From Cohnella sp. WQ 127256 (lineage in GTDB: Bacteria > Bacillota > Bacilli > Paenibacillales > Paenibacillaceae): DNA of 64,000 bases. The stretch's first letter is position 1, and every line of letters begins with the position of its first letter. This document shows, piece after piece, positions 45,255 to 53,955 of the stretch. The translations under genes were made by a program, and so were the position numbers. The stretch spans positions 1-64,000 of the forward strand of contig NZ_JAMZCY010000006.1 of NCBI RefSeq assembly GCF_024519285.1. Reading direction: 5' to 3'. A model generated the notes under the pieces. That model saw only the letters and a program-made list of their open reading frames with translations. It did not search any database and was not told the DNA's origin.

Positions 45255-45940
45255 GAATACTATTGATTCGACATGCGGAGCCGGATTATCCCAACGATAC
45301 GATAACGGCCGCGGGGCATTTGGAAGCTCAGGCGCTTGCGGGATATTTACGGCAGACGGGAGTGGATCGTATATTTTCTTCGCCGATCAATCGGGCCATC
45401 CATACGATGAAATATACAGCCGACAGTCTTGGTATCGTACCCGTGATTCAGCCTTGGACTCGCGAACTGAACTGGATGACGACGGACGAACAGGGCAATC
45501 CGATCGCGGGATGGGACATCCCGGGCGAACGGGTACGCGCCGGTCGGCAGTCCGATCACGGCATCTGGCTGGGGGCTCCTTACATGGAGTATGCCGATCC
45601 ATTCGAAACGTTAAAAAGAGACTCCGACGAATTTTTACGGCGGCTTGGTTATGTTAGGGAAGACGGACGATATCGAATCGAGATGCCGCACGAAGAGACG
45701 ATCGCCGTATTTTGCCACATGGGCTTCGGGCTTACTTGGCTTTCGCATTTGCTGGAGCTACCGTTTCCGATCGTGTGGTCCGGGTTCTGGCTTCCGCCAA
45801 GCTCGATCACCACGATTCTATTCGAAGAGAGAAGCGAGCATTGGGCCGTTCCGCGTTGTATTGGCTTAGGCCAGACTGCGCATCTTGATAAGAAGGGACT
45901 TCGAGTCTCTACAGCCGGATTAAAGGCAAATGATAAATAA
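45251..45940 (+). CDS. Histidine phosphatase family protein
   Basis: A 229-residue phosphoglycerate-mutase-like phosphatase. The phospho-histidine motif is 'LIRHAEPDY' (RHA near residue 7), the second conserved arginine lies in 'SSPINRAIHTMKYTADSLG', and the C-terminal His lies in 'IAVFCHMGFGLTWLSHLL'. It is coupled (ATGA overlap) to the sugar isomerase gene, so it may dephosphorylate a sugar phosphate made or used by it. Its 3' end overlaps the start of SLH pseudogene debris. Confidence 0.88.
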   Translation: MRILLIRHAEPDYPNDTITAAGHLEAQALAGYLRQTGVDRIFSSPINRAIHTMKYTADSLGIVPVIQPWTRELNWMTTDEQGNPIAGWDIPGERVRAGRQSDHGIWLGAPYMEYADPFETLKRDSDEFLRRLGYVREDGRYRIEMPHEETIAVFCHMGFGLTWLSHLLELPFPIVWSGFWLPPSSITTILFEERSEHWAVPRCIGLGQTAHLDKKGLRVSTAGLKANDK

Positions 45941-46510
45941 TATGCTGCGCAATGGCGAGAGAAGAGAGGTTTCCAGCTTTGGTCGTTATGTAGAAAGGGT
46001 CATTTATTTACCTACTGGCGTTGAGGGAACAGCTTCAACGGTAGTGGTTTGGGATCAGAAGCTAGGCATACGTCCGGTCCCAACTGAATTTACTGAAGTT
46101 GATGGACATCAAGTCGCTATTGACTGATATTCAAGGACATTGGGCCGCTGCGGAGATTGCTGACATGAATAGCAGAATGATCGTACATGGAGTGAATGGA
46201 AGCCGCTTCAATCCTGGAGCTACGATTACGCGGGCTGAACTCGCTGCTTTGCTTGCAAGAGCGTTGGGCTTGCCTGAAAGCGGAGAGCTTGCAGATTTTC
46301 GGGACGTGAGCGAGTCGAGTTGGTACAGCGGTGCCGTAGAGGCAGTTAATGCTTACGGAATTATGGATGGTTATAAGGACGGAACATTTGGACCTAATCA
46401 GGAAGTATCGCGACAAGAAGCGATCGTTGTGATTGTTCGAGCATTGCGACTGGCCGATGCGAGTTCAGCAGGAAGCCATGCCGGGGCACAAGTAGATTTA
46501 TCTGTTTACA
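45930..46510 (+). pseudogene. SLH-domain surface protein, C-terminal remnant with frameshift
   Basis: A first frame (45930-46127) encodes 'RYVERVIYLPTGVEGTASTVVVWDQ' and 'PTEFTEVDGHQVAI', the usual segment just before SLH repeats in large Paenibacillus surface proteins. A second frame (from about 46102) continues with 'LTDIQGHWAAAEIADMNSRM', 'FNPGATITRAELAALLARAL', 'FRDVSESSWYSGAVEAVNAY' and 'FGPNQEVSRQEAIVVIVRAL', i.e. two SLH repeats, and breaks off at 'AQVDLSVYT'. Frame change, no signal peptide and no ribosome site show it is a broken tail of a larger gene. Confidence 0.82.
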
Positions 46511-46606
46511 CCCTGGATCGTCGATCAACATCAAGGTTCTGTTCACATTAGCAGTGAGGTAGGGTGTGGCACAACGGTTACGATTCGTTTTCCGGCGATT
46601 GGATAG
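46511..46606 (+). pseudogene. Histidine kinase C-terminal remnant
   Basis: Read from 46511 the frame gives 'WIVDQHQGSVHISSEVGCGT' then 'TVTIRFPAIG' and stop. This is the G2-distal end of a histidine kinase ATPase domain ('iv..H.G.i.v.Se.G.GTtf.i.lP'). Only about 31 codons remain, fused directly to the SLH remnant, so two unrelated gene tails were joined by deletion. Confidence 0.7.
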
Positions 46607-46655
46607 ATAATAGAGACTCCTCGGATTGGTTGTACCGGTGCCCGACATCAAATGA

Positions 46656-47267
46656 TCAAGATATTTGCTTGTTGGCTTTGAGGTCCCAGCCACCCTTAAT
46701 CGCCGGATTAAGCGCACCGCTGGAATTCATCGAAGTGTAGCTCATGGTAATAGAAATAAAGCTAAGACCGATCTTTTCGACGCCGCCGTCGAATTCGTAC
46801 GAATTAATGAAGACGTCGCCCAAGTCGACCGTCAGGAACGCAAGCGGCTTCGCCGTAGCCCCTCCTTTGACGAATACGAGAGAAGCGGTCTTAATGGACG
46901 ATCCCCTCGCTAACGTTAGCATAAGCGGGACGGAGGCGGAATCCGGCGCCTTGGTGAATTGGAGACTGTCGAATGAGACTTTACCGGCGCCGGACCCACT
47001 TGTTACGGTGCCAACGGAGATAAGGTTCTTCATCCCGAATTGGACGTTATCGTTCACCACGATCCACTTCTCATAGCCTTTGGTGACGGATTCGCCGGTA
47101 AATCCGTCAAGCTTCAGATAGACGTCGTAGACGGGAACCTCAGAATCGGCCTTCGCGAACGATCCTCCAAATGTGGCCACCACCAACGCGGCCGCACAGA
47201 TTAGCAACAGTGCGACGGTTTTTTTGAAAGTGCCTGCGATTGAATACGAAATAATAATCCCTCCCAA
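46656..47267 (-). CDS. Secreted Hcp-like protein (type VI secretion tube fold)
   Basis: A 203-residue protein with a signal peptide (hydrophobic 'VALLLICAAALVVATFGGSF', cleavage about 'AKA'). The mature part aligns block by block with Hcp/DUF796 tube proteins: 'YDVYLKLDGFTGESVTKGYE', 'GAGKVSFDSLQFTKAPDSAS', 'PLMLTLARG', 'LTVDLGDVFINSY', 'IGLSFISITMSYTSMNSSG', 'GGWDLKANKQ'. Hcp normally forms the contractile-injection tube of Gram-negative type VI systems without a signal peptide; no other such gene is here. The frame opens at TTG 47267, but GGAGGG lies inside it and is 6 bases before an ATT at 47252, so the real start may be non-standard or lost. The left neighbour is pseudogene debris. Confidence 0.8.
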   Translation of the reverse strand: MGGIIISYSIAGTFKKTVALLLICAAALVVATFGGSFAKADSEVPVYDVYLKLDGFTGESVTKGYEKWIVVNDNVQFGMKNLISVGTVTSGSGAGKVSFDSLQFTKAPDSASVPLMLTLARGSSIKTASLVFVKGGATAKPLAFLTVDLGDVFINSYEFDGGVEKIGLSFISITMSYTSMNSSGALNPAIKGGWDLKANKQIS

Positions 47268-47494
47268 TGAATGTTCAGCCTCAATACACTATTCCGCCGA
47301 CCCTACGAAGAGAACCAACAATTCATCCTCCCTTTAATCGGAGTTCGAAGCGACTAAGCTCCAGACGATTGTTATAGTCAATTTGCCATCTGCGTATCTG
47401 CGTTACCTATTATTTTCGTGATACAATGATTTGGATATATCGAAAGGTTTGCAAGTTTTAATTATGGTGCATATATGAATGGGGATATAGAAAA

Positions 47495-49045
47495 ATGAGT
47501 TTGTTGACAGTTGAGCACTTATCGCACTCGTTTGGCGATCGAGTATTGTTTAAGAATGTGTCTTTCCGTTTGCTTGAGGGGGAGCATGTTGGGTTAGTTG
47601 GTGCGAACGGTACAGGAAAATCCACGCTTATGAATATTTTGACAGGAAAGTTGTTGAAGGACGAAGGTAAAGTGGAATGGACGCCCAATGTTCGTTACGG
47701 TTATTTGGACCAGCATACTAAGCTTGAAGCGGGTAAAACCATTCGAGATGTTTTGAAGGATGCGTTTTTGCCTTTACTCGTATTAGAAGAGGAGCTTAAC
47801 GATGTTGCTGTGCAGATGGGCGATGCCGATCCGGATAGGTTGGATCAGTTATTGGTGCGTATGGGAGAGATTCAAGAGGAGCTTGATATCGGCGACTTCT
47901 ATTTAATCGACGTGAAGGTTGATGAAATGGCAAATGGTTTAGGCCTTAATGCGATCGGGCTTGACCGCGACGTCACGGCGCTTAGTGGTGGACAGCGGAC
48001 GAAGGTGCTGCTCGCGAAGCTGCTGCTTGAAAAGCCGGGTGTCTTATTGCTGGATGAGCCGACGAACTATTTGGATGAAGAGCATATTAATTGGCTGACG
48101 AATTATTTGAAAAACTATCCCTATGCATTCGTTCTTATTTCTCATGAAACGGGCTTCATGAACCAGATCGTCGACGTTATCTATCACCTTGAATTTACGA
48201 AGATGACACGTTACTCGGCCAATTACGAGAAATTTCTGGAGATGGCTGATCTGAACAAAACGCAGCATATCGACGCCTACGAGAAACAGAAAGAGTATAT
48301 TAAGAAGCAAGAGGAATTCATTCAAAAAAACAAGGCACGTGCTTCTACTTCCGGACGCGCGAAGAGCCGCGAGAAGCAACTCGACCGTATCGATCGCATC
48401 GATAAGCCGGAGGAAGCGGCAAAGCCGACCTTTAACTTTAAAGAATCCAGACCGAGCGGCAAGACCGTATTTGAAACAGCGGGAATGGTGATCGGCTACA
48501 ATAAGCCTCTTCTGCCTAAGATGGACATGGTCGTTGAGCGAGGCGATAAGATTGCCATCGCAGGCTGCAACGGCGTGGGCAAATCAACGCTTCTGAAGAC
48601 GATTCTTGGCGTTATTCCTCCGCTGGAAGGCAAGACGTATCAGGGCGATTATTTATCTCCTGCTTATTTCGAGCAGGAGGCTAAGGCTCCGACGATGACT
48701 CCGCTAGAGGACGTATGGGATGAGTTTTCCTTTATGAACCAGCATGAGGTACGGGCGGCGCTTGCCCGCTGCGGACTAAAGAACGAGCATATTACACGCC
48801 CTCTTAATCAGCTCAGCGGTGGAGAGCAGGCGAAGGTTCGTCTTTGCAAGCTGATGATGCAAGAAAGCAATTGGATTCTGCTTGATGAGCCTACGAACCA
48901 TTTGGACATCGTCGCCAAAGCTGAGTTGAAGCGAGCGTTGCAAGCCTACAAGGGTACAGTCGTTCTCGTCTCTCACGAGCCTGATTTTTATGAGGATTGG
49001 GTAACAAAAACGTGGGATGTAGAAGCCTGGTCTATGCAGAGCTAG
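47495..49045 (+). CDS. ABC-F family ATPase
   Basis: A 516-residue soluble protein with two ABC domains and no membrane part. Domain 1: Walker A 'GANGTGKSTLMNIL', signature 'LSGGQRTKVLLAKLL', Walker B 'VLLLDEPTNYLD'. A charged coiled linker (about 240-320, 'YEKQKEYIKKQEEFIQKNKA') is the P-site tRNA interaction motif region. Domain 2: 'GCNGVGKSTLLKT', 'LSGGEQAKVRLCKLMM', 'ILLDEPTNHLDI'. ABC-F proteins act on the ribosome, either in translation or in antibiotic protection; which one cannot be told here. RBS is weak (GGGGATA). Confidence 0.92.
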   Translation: MSLLTVEHLSHSFGDRVLFKNVSFRLLEGEHVGLVGANGTGKSTLMNILTGKLLKDEGKVEWTPNVRYGYLDQHTKLEAGKTIRDVLKDAFLPLLVLEEELNDVAVQMGDADPDRLDQLLVRMGEIQEELDIGDFYLIDVKVDEMANGLGLNAIGLDRDVTALSGGQRTKVLLAKLLLEKPGVLLLDEPTNYLDEEHINWLTNYLKNYPYAFVLISHETGFMNQIVDVIYHLEFTKMTRYSANYEKFLEMADLNKTQHIDAYEKQKEYIKKQEEFIQKNKARASTSGRAKSREKQLDRIDRIDKPEEAAKPTFNFKESRPSGKTVFETAGMVIGYNKPLLPKMDMVVERGDKIAIAGCNGVGKSTLLKTILGVIPPLEGKTYQGDYLSPAYFEQEAKAPTMTPLEDVWDEFSFMNQHEVRAALARCGLKNEHITRPLNQLSGGEQAKVRLCKLMMQESNWILLDEPTNHLDIVAKAELKRALQAYKGTVVLVSHEPDFYEDWVTKTWDVEAWSMQS

Positions 49046-49088
49046 AGGAGATGGATAGACTTTTGGGTGGCAGATAGGAGGAATACGA

Positions 49089-49691
49089 ATGGGAAATACA
49101 GATAAGTTTGAAATGATAGCTCAAATGTACGACACTCCTGAAAGAATCCAAATTGCAAAGGTATCCTCAGATGCCATTCGTAAATATGTAGTTGACGCGA
49201 AAAATAAGAATGCTGTTGATTTTGGCTGTGGAACTGGTCTTGTCGGAATGCACTTGTTAAACGAGTTTAATTCTTTGCTTTTTCTGGATGCATCCCAAAA
49301 CATGATTAATCAAATCAAGCAAAAAATTTCTGAATTTGATATTCAGAATGTAGATACATTATGCTTTGATTTTGAAAAGGAAGATCTAGCGGATTTTCAT
49401 GCTGACTATATTTTTATGGCTCAGGTTCTCCTGCATATTGATGATGTTGAATTCGTTTTATCAAGGTTATTTGATGTTCTGAATGAAGGAGGGCATTTAC
49501 TGATCGTAGATTTTGATAAAAATGAAAAAATAGTTTCAGATATCGTTCATAATGGATTTAATCAAGATGAGCTGACTGACATGATGACTAAAATAGGGTA
49601 TAAGGATATTCAATCCAAAACTTTTTATTCCGGAAGTAAAATATTCATGGGACAGGATGCATCTATGTTTATTCTTGATTCTCAAAAGTAA
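49089..49691 (+). CDS. Class I SAM-dependent methyltransferase
   Basis: A 200-residue methyltransferase. Motif I is 'AVDFGCGTGLVGMHLL', the acidic end of strand 2 is 'LLFLDASQNMI', and the later strand is 'YIFMAQVLLHIDDVEFVL' with 'LNEGGHLLIVDFDKN'. Substrate unknown. RBS is TAGGAGG. It follows the ABC-F gene by 43 bases and ends at a terminator, so both may be one transcript. Its A+T content is higher than its neighbour. Confidence 0.88.
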   Translation: MGNTDKFEMIAQMYDTPERIQIAKVSSDAIRKYVVDAKNKNAVDFGCGTGLVGMHLLNEFNSLLFLDASQNMINQIKQKISEFDIQNVDTLCFDFEKEDLADFHADYIFMAQVLLHIDDVEFVLSRLFDVLNEGGHLLIVDFDKNEKIVSDIVHNGFNQDELTDMMTKIGYKDIQSKTFYSGSKIFMGQDASMFILDSQK

Positions 49692-49724
49692 GCTTCTAAG
49701 ACAGGACCATTTTGTCATAAATAA

Positions 49725-49766
49725 AGGCCGGTTGGCTCTCTCTTTCGAGAAGCTACCGGCCTATTG
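49725..49766 (+). terminator. Terminator
   Basis: AGGCCGGT / ACCGGCCT stem with an inner GCTCTC...GAGAAGC pairing; T-rich tail on the right and A-rich on the left. Confidence 0.75.
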
Positions 49767-49975
49767 TTATATACACACACCGCCATATTCAGGCATGTGC
49801 TAATATCTCGTCGTTTTCTTTTTTGCAGAAATTTGTTGAATCACACCGAACATGACTAATAGGATCCGATAAATATAAATAGAGGGAATTAAATGTCCGA
49901 TGAAGAATTAAATAGAACAACTGACAAAAAATAGATTGAATATGTCCTTAGTATTTAATCATGGAGGATGTATCT

Positions 49976-50605
49976 ATGACAACTAAAGAGCAGACGATAG
50001 TAAATTCTATTGGAAACAAAATCGTCACGGCGGACAAAGAGATTAATATTGTCGGTAAAATGGATGAACCTCTTATATTAATATTGGAAGACGTATTAAG
50101 CTACGAAGAGTGTGATGCGTTGATTGAATTAGCTCAAGACAAAATGCAGCGAGCGAAAATTGGGAAATCCCATGAGGTAAGCGATATTAGAACTAGCAGC
50201 AGCATGTTTTTTGAGGAAAGCGAAAATGACTTGATTCAAAAAATCGAAACTAGAGTTGCTGAACTGATGAGTATACCCGTTTCGCATGCTGAACCGCTGC
50301 AAATTTTACATTATAAAGCGGGGGAACAGTATCAGCCGCATTTTGACTATTTTACATCCGCAAGTATTGCCAACAATCGCATAAGTACAATGGTAATCTA
50401 TTTGAATGATGTGGAAGAAGGCGGTGAAACGTATTTCCCTTCGCTTCGTTTTACGGTCACGCCTAAAAAGGGAAATGCCGTCTATTTTGAATATTTTTAT
50501 AACGATAACGTCATTAATGAACTCACATTGCATGCGGGAAATCCTGTTACTGTTGGTGAAAAGTGGGTAGCGACTCAGTGGGTGAGAAGACAAAGATATC
50601 GCTAA
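49976..50605 (+). CDS. 2-oxoglutarate/Fe(II) oxygenase, prolyl 4-hydroxylase type
   Basis: A 210-residue enzyme of the P4H alpha-subunit-like family. Iron ligands His 122 and Asp 124 ('PHFDYF') and His 186 ('LTLHAGNP') and the 2-oxoglutarate Lys 196 ('VGEKWVATQW') are all in place; 'RISTMVIYLNDVEEGGETYF' is the family core strand. Related Bacillus proteins hydroxylate proline in peptides or in elongation factors. ATG 49976 is chosen because GGAGG precedes it; the upstream ATG at 49961 contains this RBS. There is no export signal. Ends at a terminator. Confidence 0.92.
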   Translation: MTTKEQTIVNSIGNKIVTADKEINIVGKMDEPLILILEDVLSYEECDALIELAQDKMQRAKIGKSHEVSDIRTSSSMFFEESENDLIQKIETRVAELMSIPVSHAEPLQILHYKAGEQYQPHFDYFTSASIANNRISTMVIYLNDVEEGGETYFPSLRFTVTPKKGNAVYFEYFYNDNVINELTLHAGNPVTVGEKWVATQWVRRQRYR

Positions 50606-50632
50606 AGTTAAAGGACAAAATTCAAAGAATGC

Positions 50633-50668
50633 CTTGCCCATTGCGATTATTTGGGGCGGGTTTTTTTT
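50633..50668 (+). terminator. Terminator
   Basis: CTTGCCC / GGGCGGG stem (7 bp with G-U pairs), followed by eight T. Confidence 0.7.
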
Positions 50669-50719
50669 ATTAATTTTATAATCCCGACTATTCCAAGTGA
50701 TTATTTTTTGAAAAAAAGA

Positions 50720-50782
50720 TTGACGATGTAAAGGTATCCGTATACTATTTACTTATCACAATAATATTTATCGCGATAAATA
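50720..50782 (+). promoter_or_regulatory. MarR-gene promoter with palindromic operator
   Basis: TTGACG (50720-50725), 17-base spacer, TACTAT (50743-50748). An 18-base perfect palindrome TATTTATCGCGATAAATA lies at 50765-50782, next to the expected transcription start, with a related half-site TTATCACAATAAT just before it. This is the expected position for an autoregulatory MarR operator. Confidence 0.7.
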
Positions 50783-50803
50783 AATGTGAACAGAGGTGGA
50801 GTC

Positions 50804-51256
50804 ATGGATCTCGTTAACTACAGTATTGAGATTGGCGGATTATTGCGAGTAATAGATACAAAGCATTCGAAGATTATCAATCAGTTCTATTCGCCGCAAA
50901 ACCTTACCGGTCCCTCGATCAACATTTTGCTGCTGCTAGAGAATGAAGGTCCTTTAAGAGTGGGGGATATCGGCGCCGAGCTGAATATGGTTGACAGTAA
51001 TGTATCGGCCATCTGTTCTCGCCTGGAGAAAATGGATTTAGTTAGCCGTGTTAGGGTGAAGGATGATCAGCGTGTCGTTCAAATCCAGTTGACAGAAACA
51101 GCGAACGAACGGATGCAGGATATTCGTTCCAATGTCGGCGATTTTCAACAATTGTTTGTTAAGAATGCGTCACCACAGGATTTAGAGGATATTTTGAACG
51201 GGTTAAAGAAGCTTGAGAATCTTCTGGACAACGTGTTGAGGGAAAAAACGGAATAA
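50804..51256 (+). CDS. MarR-family transcriptional regulator
   Basis: A 150-residue winged-helix regulator. DNA-binding segment: 'GPLRVGDIGAELNMVDSNVSAICSRLEKMDLVSRVRVKDDQR' (about residues 45-88) including the beta-wing 'KDDQRVVQIQLT'; flanking helices form the dimer. ATG 50804 follows AGGTGG. It precedes the five-gene peptide/nickel ABC transporter by about 110 bases on the same strand and probably controls it together with its own promoter. Confidence 0.9.
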   Translation: MDLVNYSIEIGGLLRVIDTKHSKIINQFYSPQNLTGPSINILLLLENEGPLRVGDIGAELNMVDSNVSAICSRLEKMDLVSRVRVKDDQRVVQIQLTETANERMQDIRSNVGDFQQLFVKNASPQDLEDILNGLKKLENLLDNVLREKTE

Positions 51257-51367
51257 GGTTAAGGCACGAAAGCTGTGCACGTTTTTTTAACTAATTAACC
51301 AAGTATTCACCTGTGAATTATTTGATTTAGACGATTGGGACATCCCAAATTAATAGGAGGAATTGAT

Positions 51368-52951
51368 ATGTTAAGAAAAAGAGGTTCGTGGATCACGGCA
51401 ATGCTTCTGGTTATTTCGCTACTTGCTAGTGCCTGCAGCAACAACAAGCCTGCGGTAGATGATGCCACAGGGAGTTCGGTATCCAAAGAGGGTGGCAATA
51501 TAATCATAGCGATTAAGGCAGATCCCCTGACTTTTAACCCTATTTACGCAGGTGACAGTATTTCGCTTACGATTGGGAATGCATTGTTCGCTCCACTGAT
51601 TAGCGTTAACAATGGGGAAAAGCGATTCGTGCTAGCTGAAAGCCTGACCCCTTCGGACGATTTGAAGACGTTCACACTGAAGCTACGCGAGGGTCTAGTA
51701 TGGCATGACGGACAACCGCTGACAGCGGATGATGTCGTATTTACGTTCAATAGCTTGTTGGATGAGAAGCAACATAGCTATTTCCGTAGTTCGTTTGTTT
51801 TCGAGGGAACGCCGATTCAAGTGAGCAAGATAGACGATCGCACGGTTCAATTCGTTCTGCCAGAGGCATCGGCTGCGTTCGAGAGTGCTCTAGTCCAGAT
51901 CTACCCCATTCCGAAGCATATTTTCGAGGGAGAAGTTGATTTAGAGAAGAGCGAGAAAAACAATAATCCAGTAGGTTCCGGTCCGTTCAAATTCAAGGAA
52001 TATCGTTCGGGTGAATATGTGAGCTTGGAACGCTCGGATACTTATTTTGCAGACAAAGCAAAGCTCGACACCATTACTTACCGTGTCGCTAAAGATAGTA
52101 ATTCTTCGGTTCTAGCCTTACAGAACGGCGAGCTTAATTTGTTACGCATCGAGCCGCAGAACTACAACTCAGTGAAGGAATCCGGCAAGTCGGAAGTGAT
52201 CATGTTCCCATCCGGTGGTGTAACGACGATGGTGTTCAATATGAATATCGAAAGCATGAAGAAGAAAGAGGTACGGCAGGCGATCGTCCATGCGATCGAT
52301 AAGGAGGAGCTGATTAAAGCAGGCTTTAATTCTACGGATTTTGCCGAGCCGGCTACGTCGATATTCTCCCCGGACACGACTTATCTGAAGACTGATCTGA
52401 AGTCATATGAATACGATCAGGACAAAGCTAGGGAATTGCTTAAATCAGCTGGAGCGGAAGGGCTTAAGATCCGGTTCGCCTACTTTAACGCCAGCACACC
52501 TGAAACGAACATGGCGCTATTCGTTCAGCAGAAGCTTAAGGAGATCGGTGTCGAGATCGAACTGATTCCACTTGATGGAGCAGCTCTTGGTAAGAAGGCA
52601 CTAAACAAGGATAACACGGACTATGACATGTCCTTCGGTGGTTACAGCATGGGCTACGAGCCAGATGCTTACAAGGTGCTGTATTTGAGCGACGCTGCTT
52701 ATAATTATTCTCATTACAAAAATTCAGAGTTCGATCAATGGTGGCTGCAAGCGGCGGTTGAGACGGATGAAACTAAGCGTGCTAAGCTGTACGAGCAAAT
52801 TCAAGAGCTGTCCGCTGAGGAAGTAACAACCTACCCGATTGCTTACGGGAAAACGATCATTGCTGTGGATAAGCAGTTCGGTGGACTGGAAGAAGCTGTA
52901 GAGAAACCAGTTGTTTTGTTCGATGATATCTCCAAAATTTATAAAAAGTAA
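51368..52951 (+). CDS. ABC transporter substrate-binding lipoprotein, family 5 (peptide/nickel)
   Basis: A 527-residue extracellular solute-binding lipoprotein. Signal peptide with lipobox LLASAC (Cys near 22). Family 5 blocks: 'LTFNPIYAGDSISLTIGNAL', 'TFTLKLREGLVWHDGQPLTA', 'DDVVFTFNSLLD', 'NNPVGSGPFKFKEYRSGEYV'. ATG 51368 follows AGGAGG; the frame opens 11 codons earlier. First gene of a five-gene Opp/Dpp-like uptake operon; ligand probably oligopeptides, possibly nickel chelates. Confidence 0.93.
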   Translation: MLRKRGSWITAMLLVISLLASACSNNKPAVDDATGSSVSKEGGNIIIAIKADPLTFNPIYAGDSISLTIGNALFAPLISVNNGEKRFVLAESLTPSDDLKTFTLKLREGLVWHDGQPLTADDVVFTFNSLLDEKQHSYFRSSFVFEGTPIQVSKIDDRTVQFVLPEASAAFESALVQIYPIPKHIFEGEVDLEKSEKNNNPVGSGPFKFKEYRSGEYVSLERSDTYFADKAKLDTITYRVAKDSNSSVLALQNGELNLLRIEPQNYNSVKESGKSEVIMFPSGGVTTMVFNMNIESMKKKEVRQAIVHAIDKEELIKAGFNSTDFAEPATSIFSPDTTYLKTDLKSYEYDQDKARELLKSAGAEGLKIRFAYFNASTPETNMALFVQQKLKEIGVEIELIPLDGAALGKKALNKDNTDYDMSFGGYSMGYEPDAYKVLYLSDAAYNYSHYKNSEFDQWWLQAAVETDETKRAKLYEQIQELSAEEVTTYPIAYGKTIIAVDKQFGGLEEAVEKPVVLFDDISKIYKK

Positions 52952-52999
52952 TTATGATTAAAGCGGATGGGCAAACAGCGCTGTCCAGAAGGAGTAACG

Positions 53000-53950
53000 G
53001 TGAAAAAGTATCTATCGCGTCGATTGCTTCAGCTTATTCCGATGCTGCTGTTTATATCCGTGGTCTCGTTCGCGCTCATCCGGCTTGCTCCGGGGGATCC
53101 CGTGCTGTCGTTCGTCACGCCGAACATGAGTCCGGAGGATGTTGAGCGGATTCGAGCCAGCATGGGTCTTGATCAATCGTTAGTCCAACAGTATACGTAT
53201 TGGCTGAAGAACGTGATGACGGGGAATTTTGGCTATTCTTTGCTCAATCATAGACCTGTGCTGGATCAAATAGCGGAACGCATTCCAGCGACACTTGGTC
53301 TGATGGGAGCGTCGCTGGTCATTTCTCTTGTCATCGGTATCGCACTGGGGCTGATCTCGGCTTTGAATAAGAATAGGCTGATCGATCGGGTGCTCAGCCT
53401 CCTTTCTTATATCGGGATTTCGTTACCAGGTTTATGGTTTGGTATGATTCTCATTTATATCTTCTCGCTTAAGCTTCATTGGCTGCCGAGCATGGGGATG
53501 CGAACGATCGGCGTGAGCTCGATAGGGGACGTTATCCTGCATGGGATTATGCCCTGTCTAGTACTGAGCATAAGCAACATCGCAGTGTTTATGCGATACA
53601 TTCGATCAAGCACGATTAGCCAACTGGAAGAAGATTACGTGCAAATCCAATATGCTTTCGGCTCTACCAGAACGACGGTTTTGTTGCGGCACGTATTGCG
53701 CAATGTGCTACTTCCAGTTATTACGATACTTGGCTTGTCCGTTCCGGAGATCATTACGGGAGCGTTTATCGTCGAGAGCATTTTCTCTTGGCCTGGGATG
53801 GGTTCGCTCGGCATCAACGCCGTCTTCAGCCTTGATTATCCTATGATTATGGGCATTACGATGATGTCGTCGTTCTTGCTGATCTTCGGCAATCTGCTGG
53901 CGGATGTGCTATACGGCGTGGTCGATCCCCGAATTAAAGCGATGAGGTGA
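53000..53950 (+). CDS. ABC transporter permease, DppB/OppB type
   Basis: A 316-residue inner-membrane permease with six helices. N-terminal 'YLSRRLLQLIPMLLFISVVS' and 'LGLDQ' type segment 'IRASMGLDQSLVQQYTYWL' are typical of DppB; the EAA coupling loop lies near 'YVQIQYAFGSTRTTVLLRHV'. GTG 53000 has AAGGAG 5 bases upstream, better than ATG 52967. It is 48 bases after the binding protein gene and next to dppC. Confidence 0.92.
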   Translation: MKKYLSRRLLQLIPMLLFISVVSFALIRLAPGDPVLSFVTPNMSPEDVERIRASMGLDQSLVQQYTYWLKNVMTGNFGYSLLNHRPVLDQIAERIPATLGLMGASLVISLVIGIALGLISALNKNRLIDRVLSLLSYIGISLPGLWFGMILIYIFSLKLHWLPSMGMRTIGVSSIGDVILHGIMPCLVLSISNIAVFMRYIRSSTISQLEEDYVQIQYAFGSTRTTVLLRHVLRNVLLPVITILGLSVPEIITGAFIVESIFSWPGMGSLGINAVFSLDYPMIMGITMMSSFLLIFGNLLADVLYGVVDPRIKAMR

Positions 53951-53955
53951 ACAAA

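Noticed and set aside
46656..47267. A complete type VI secretion locus
   Set aside because: Only the Hcp-like gene is present; no sheath, baseplate, spike or ATPase genes in the window.
47495..49045. Confident call as an antibiotic-resistance ABC-F
   Set aside because: Housekeeping and resistance ABC-F proteins share all visible motifs; linker sequence alone is not decisive.
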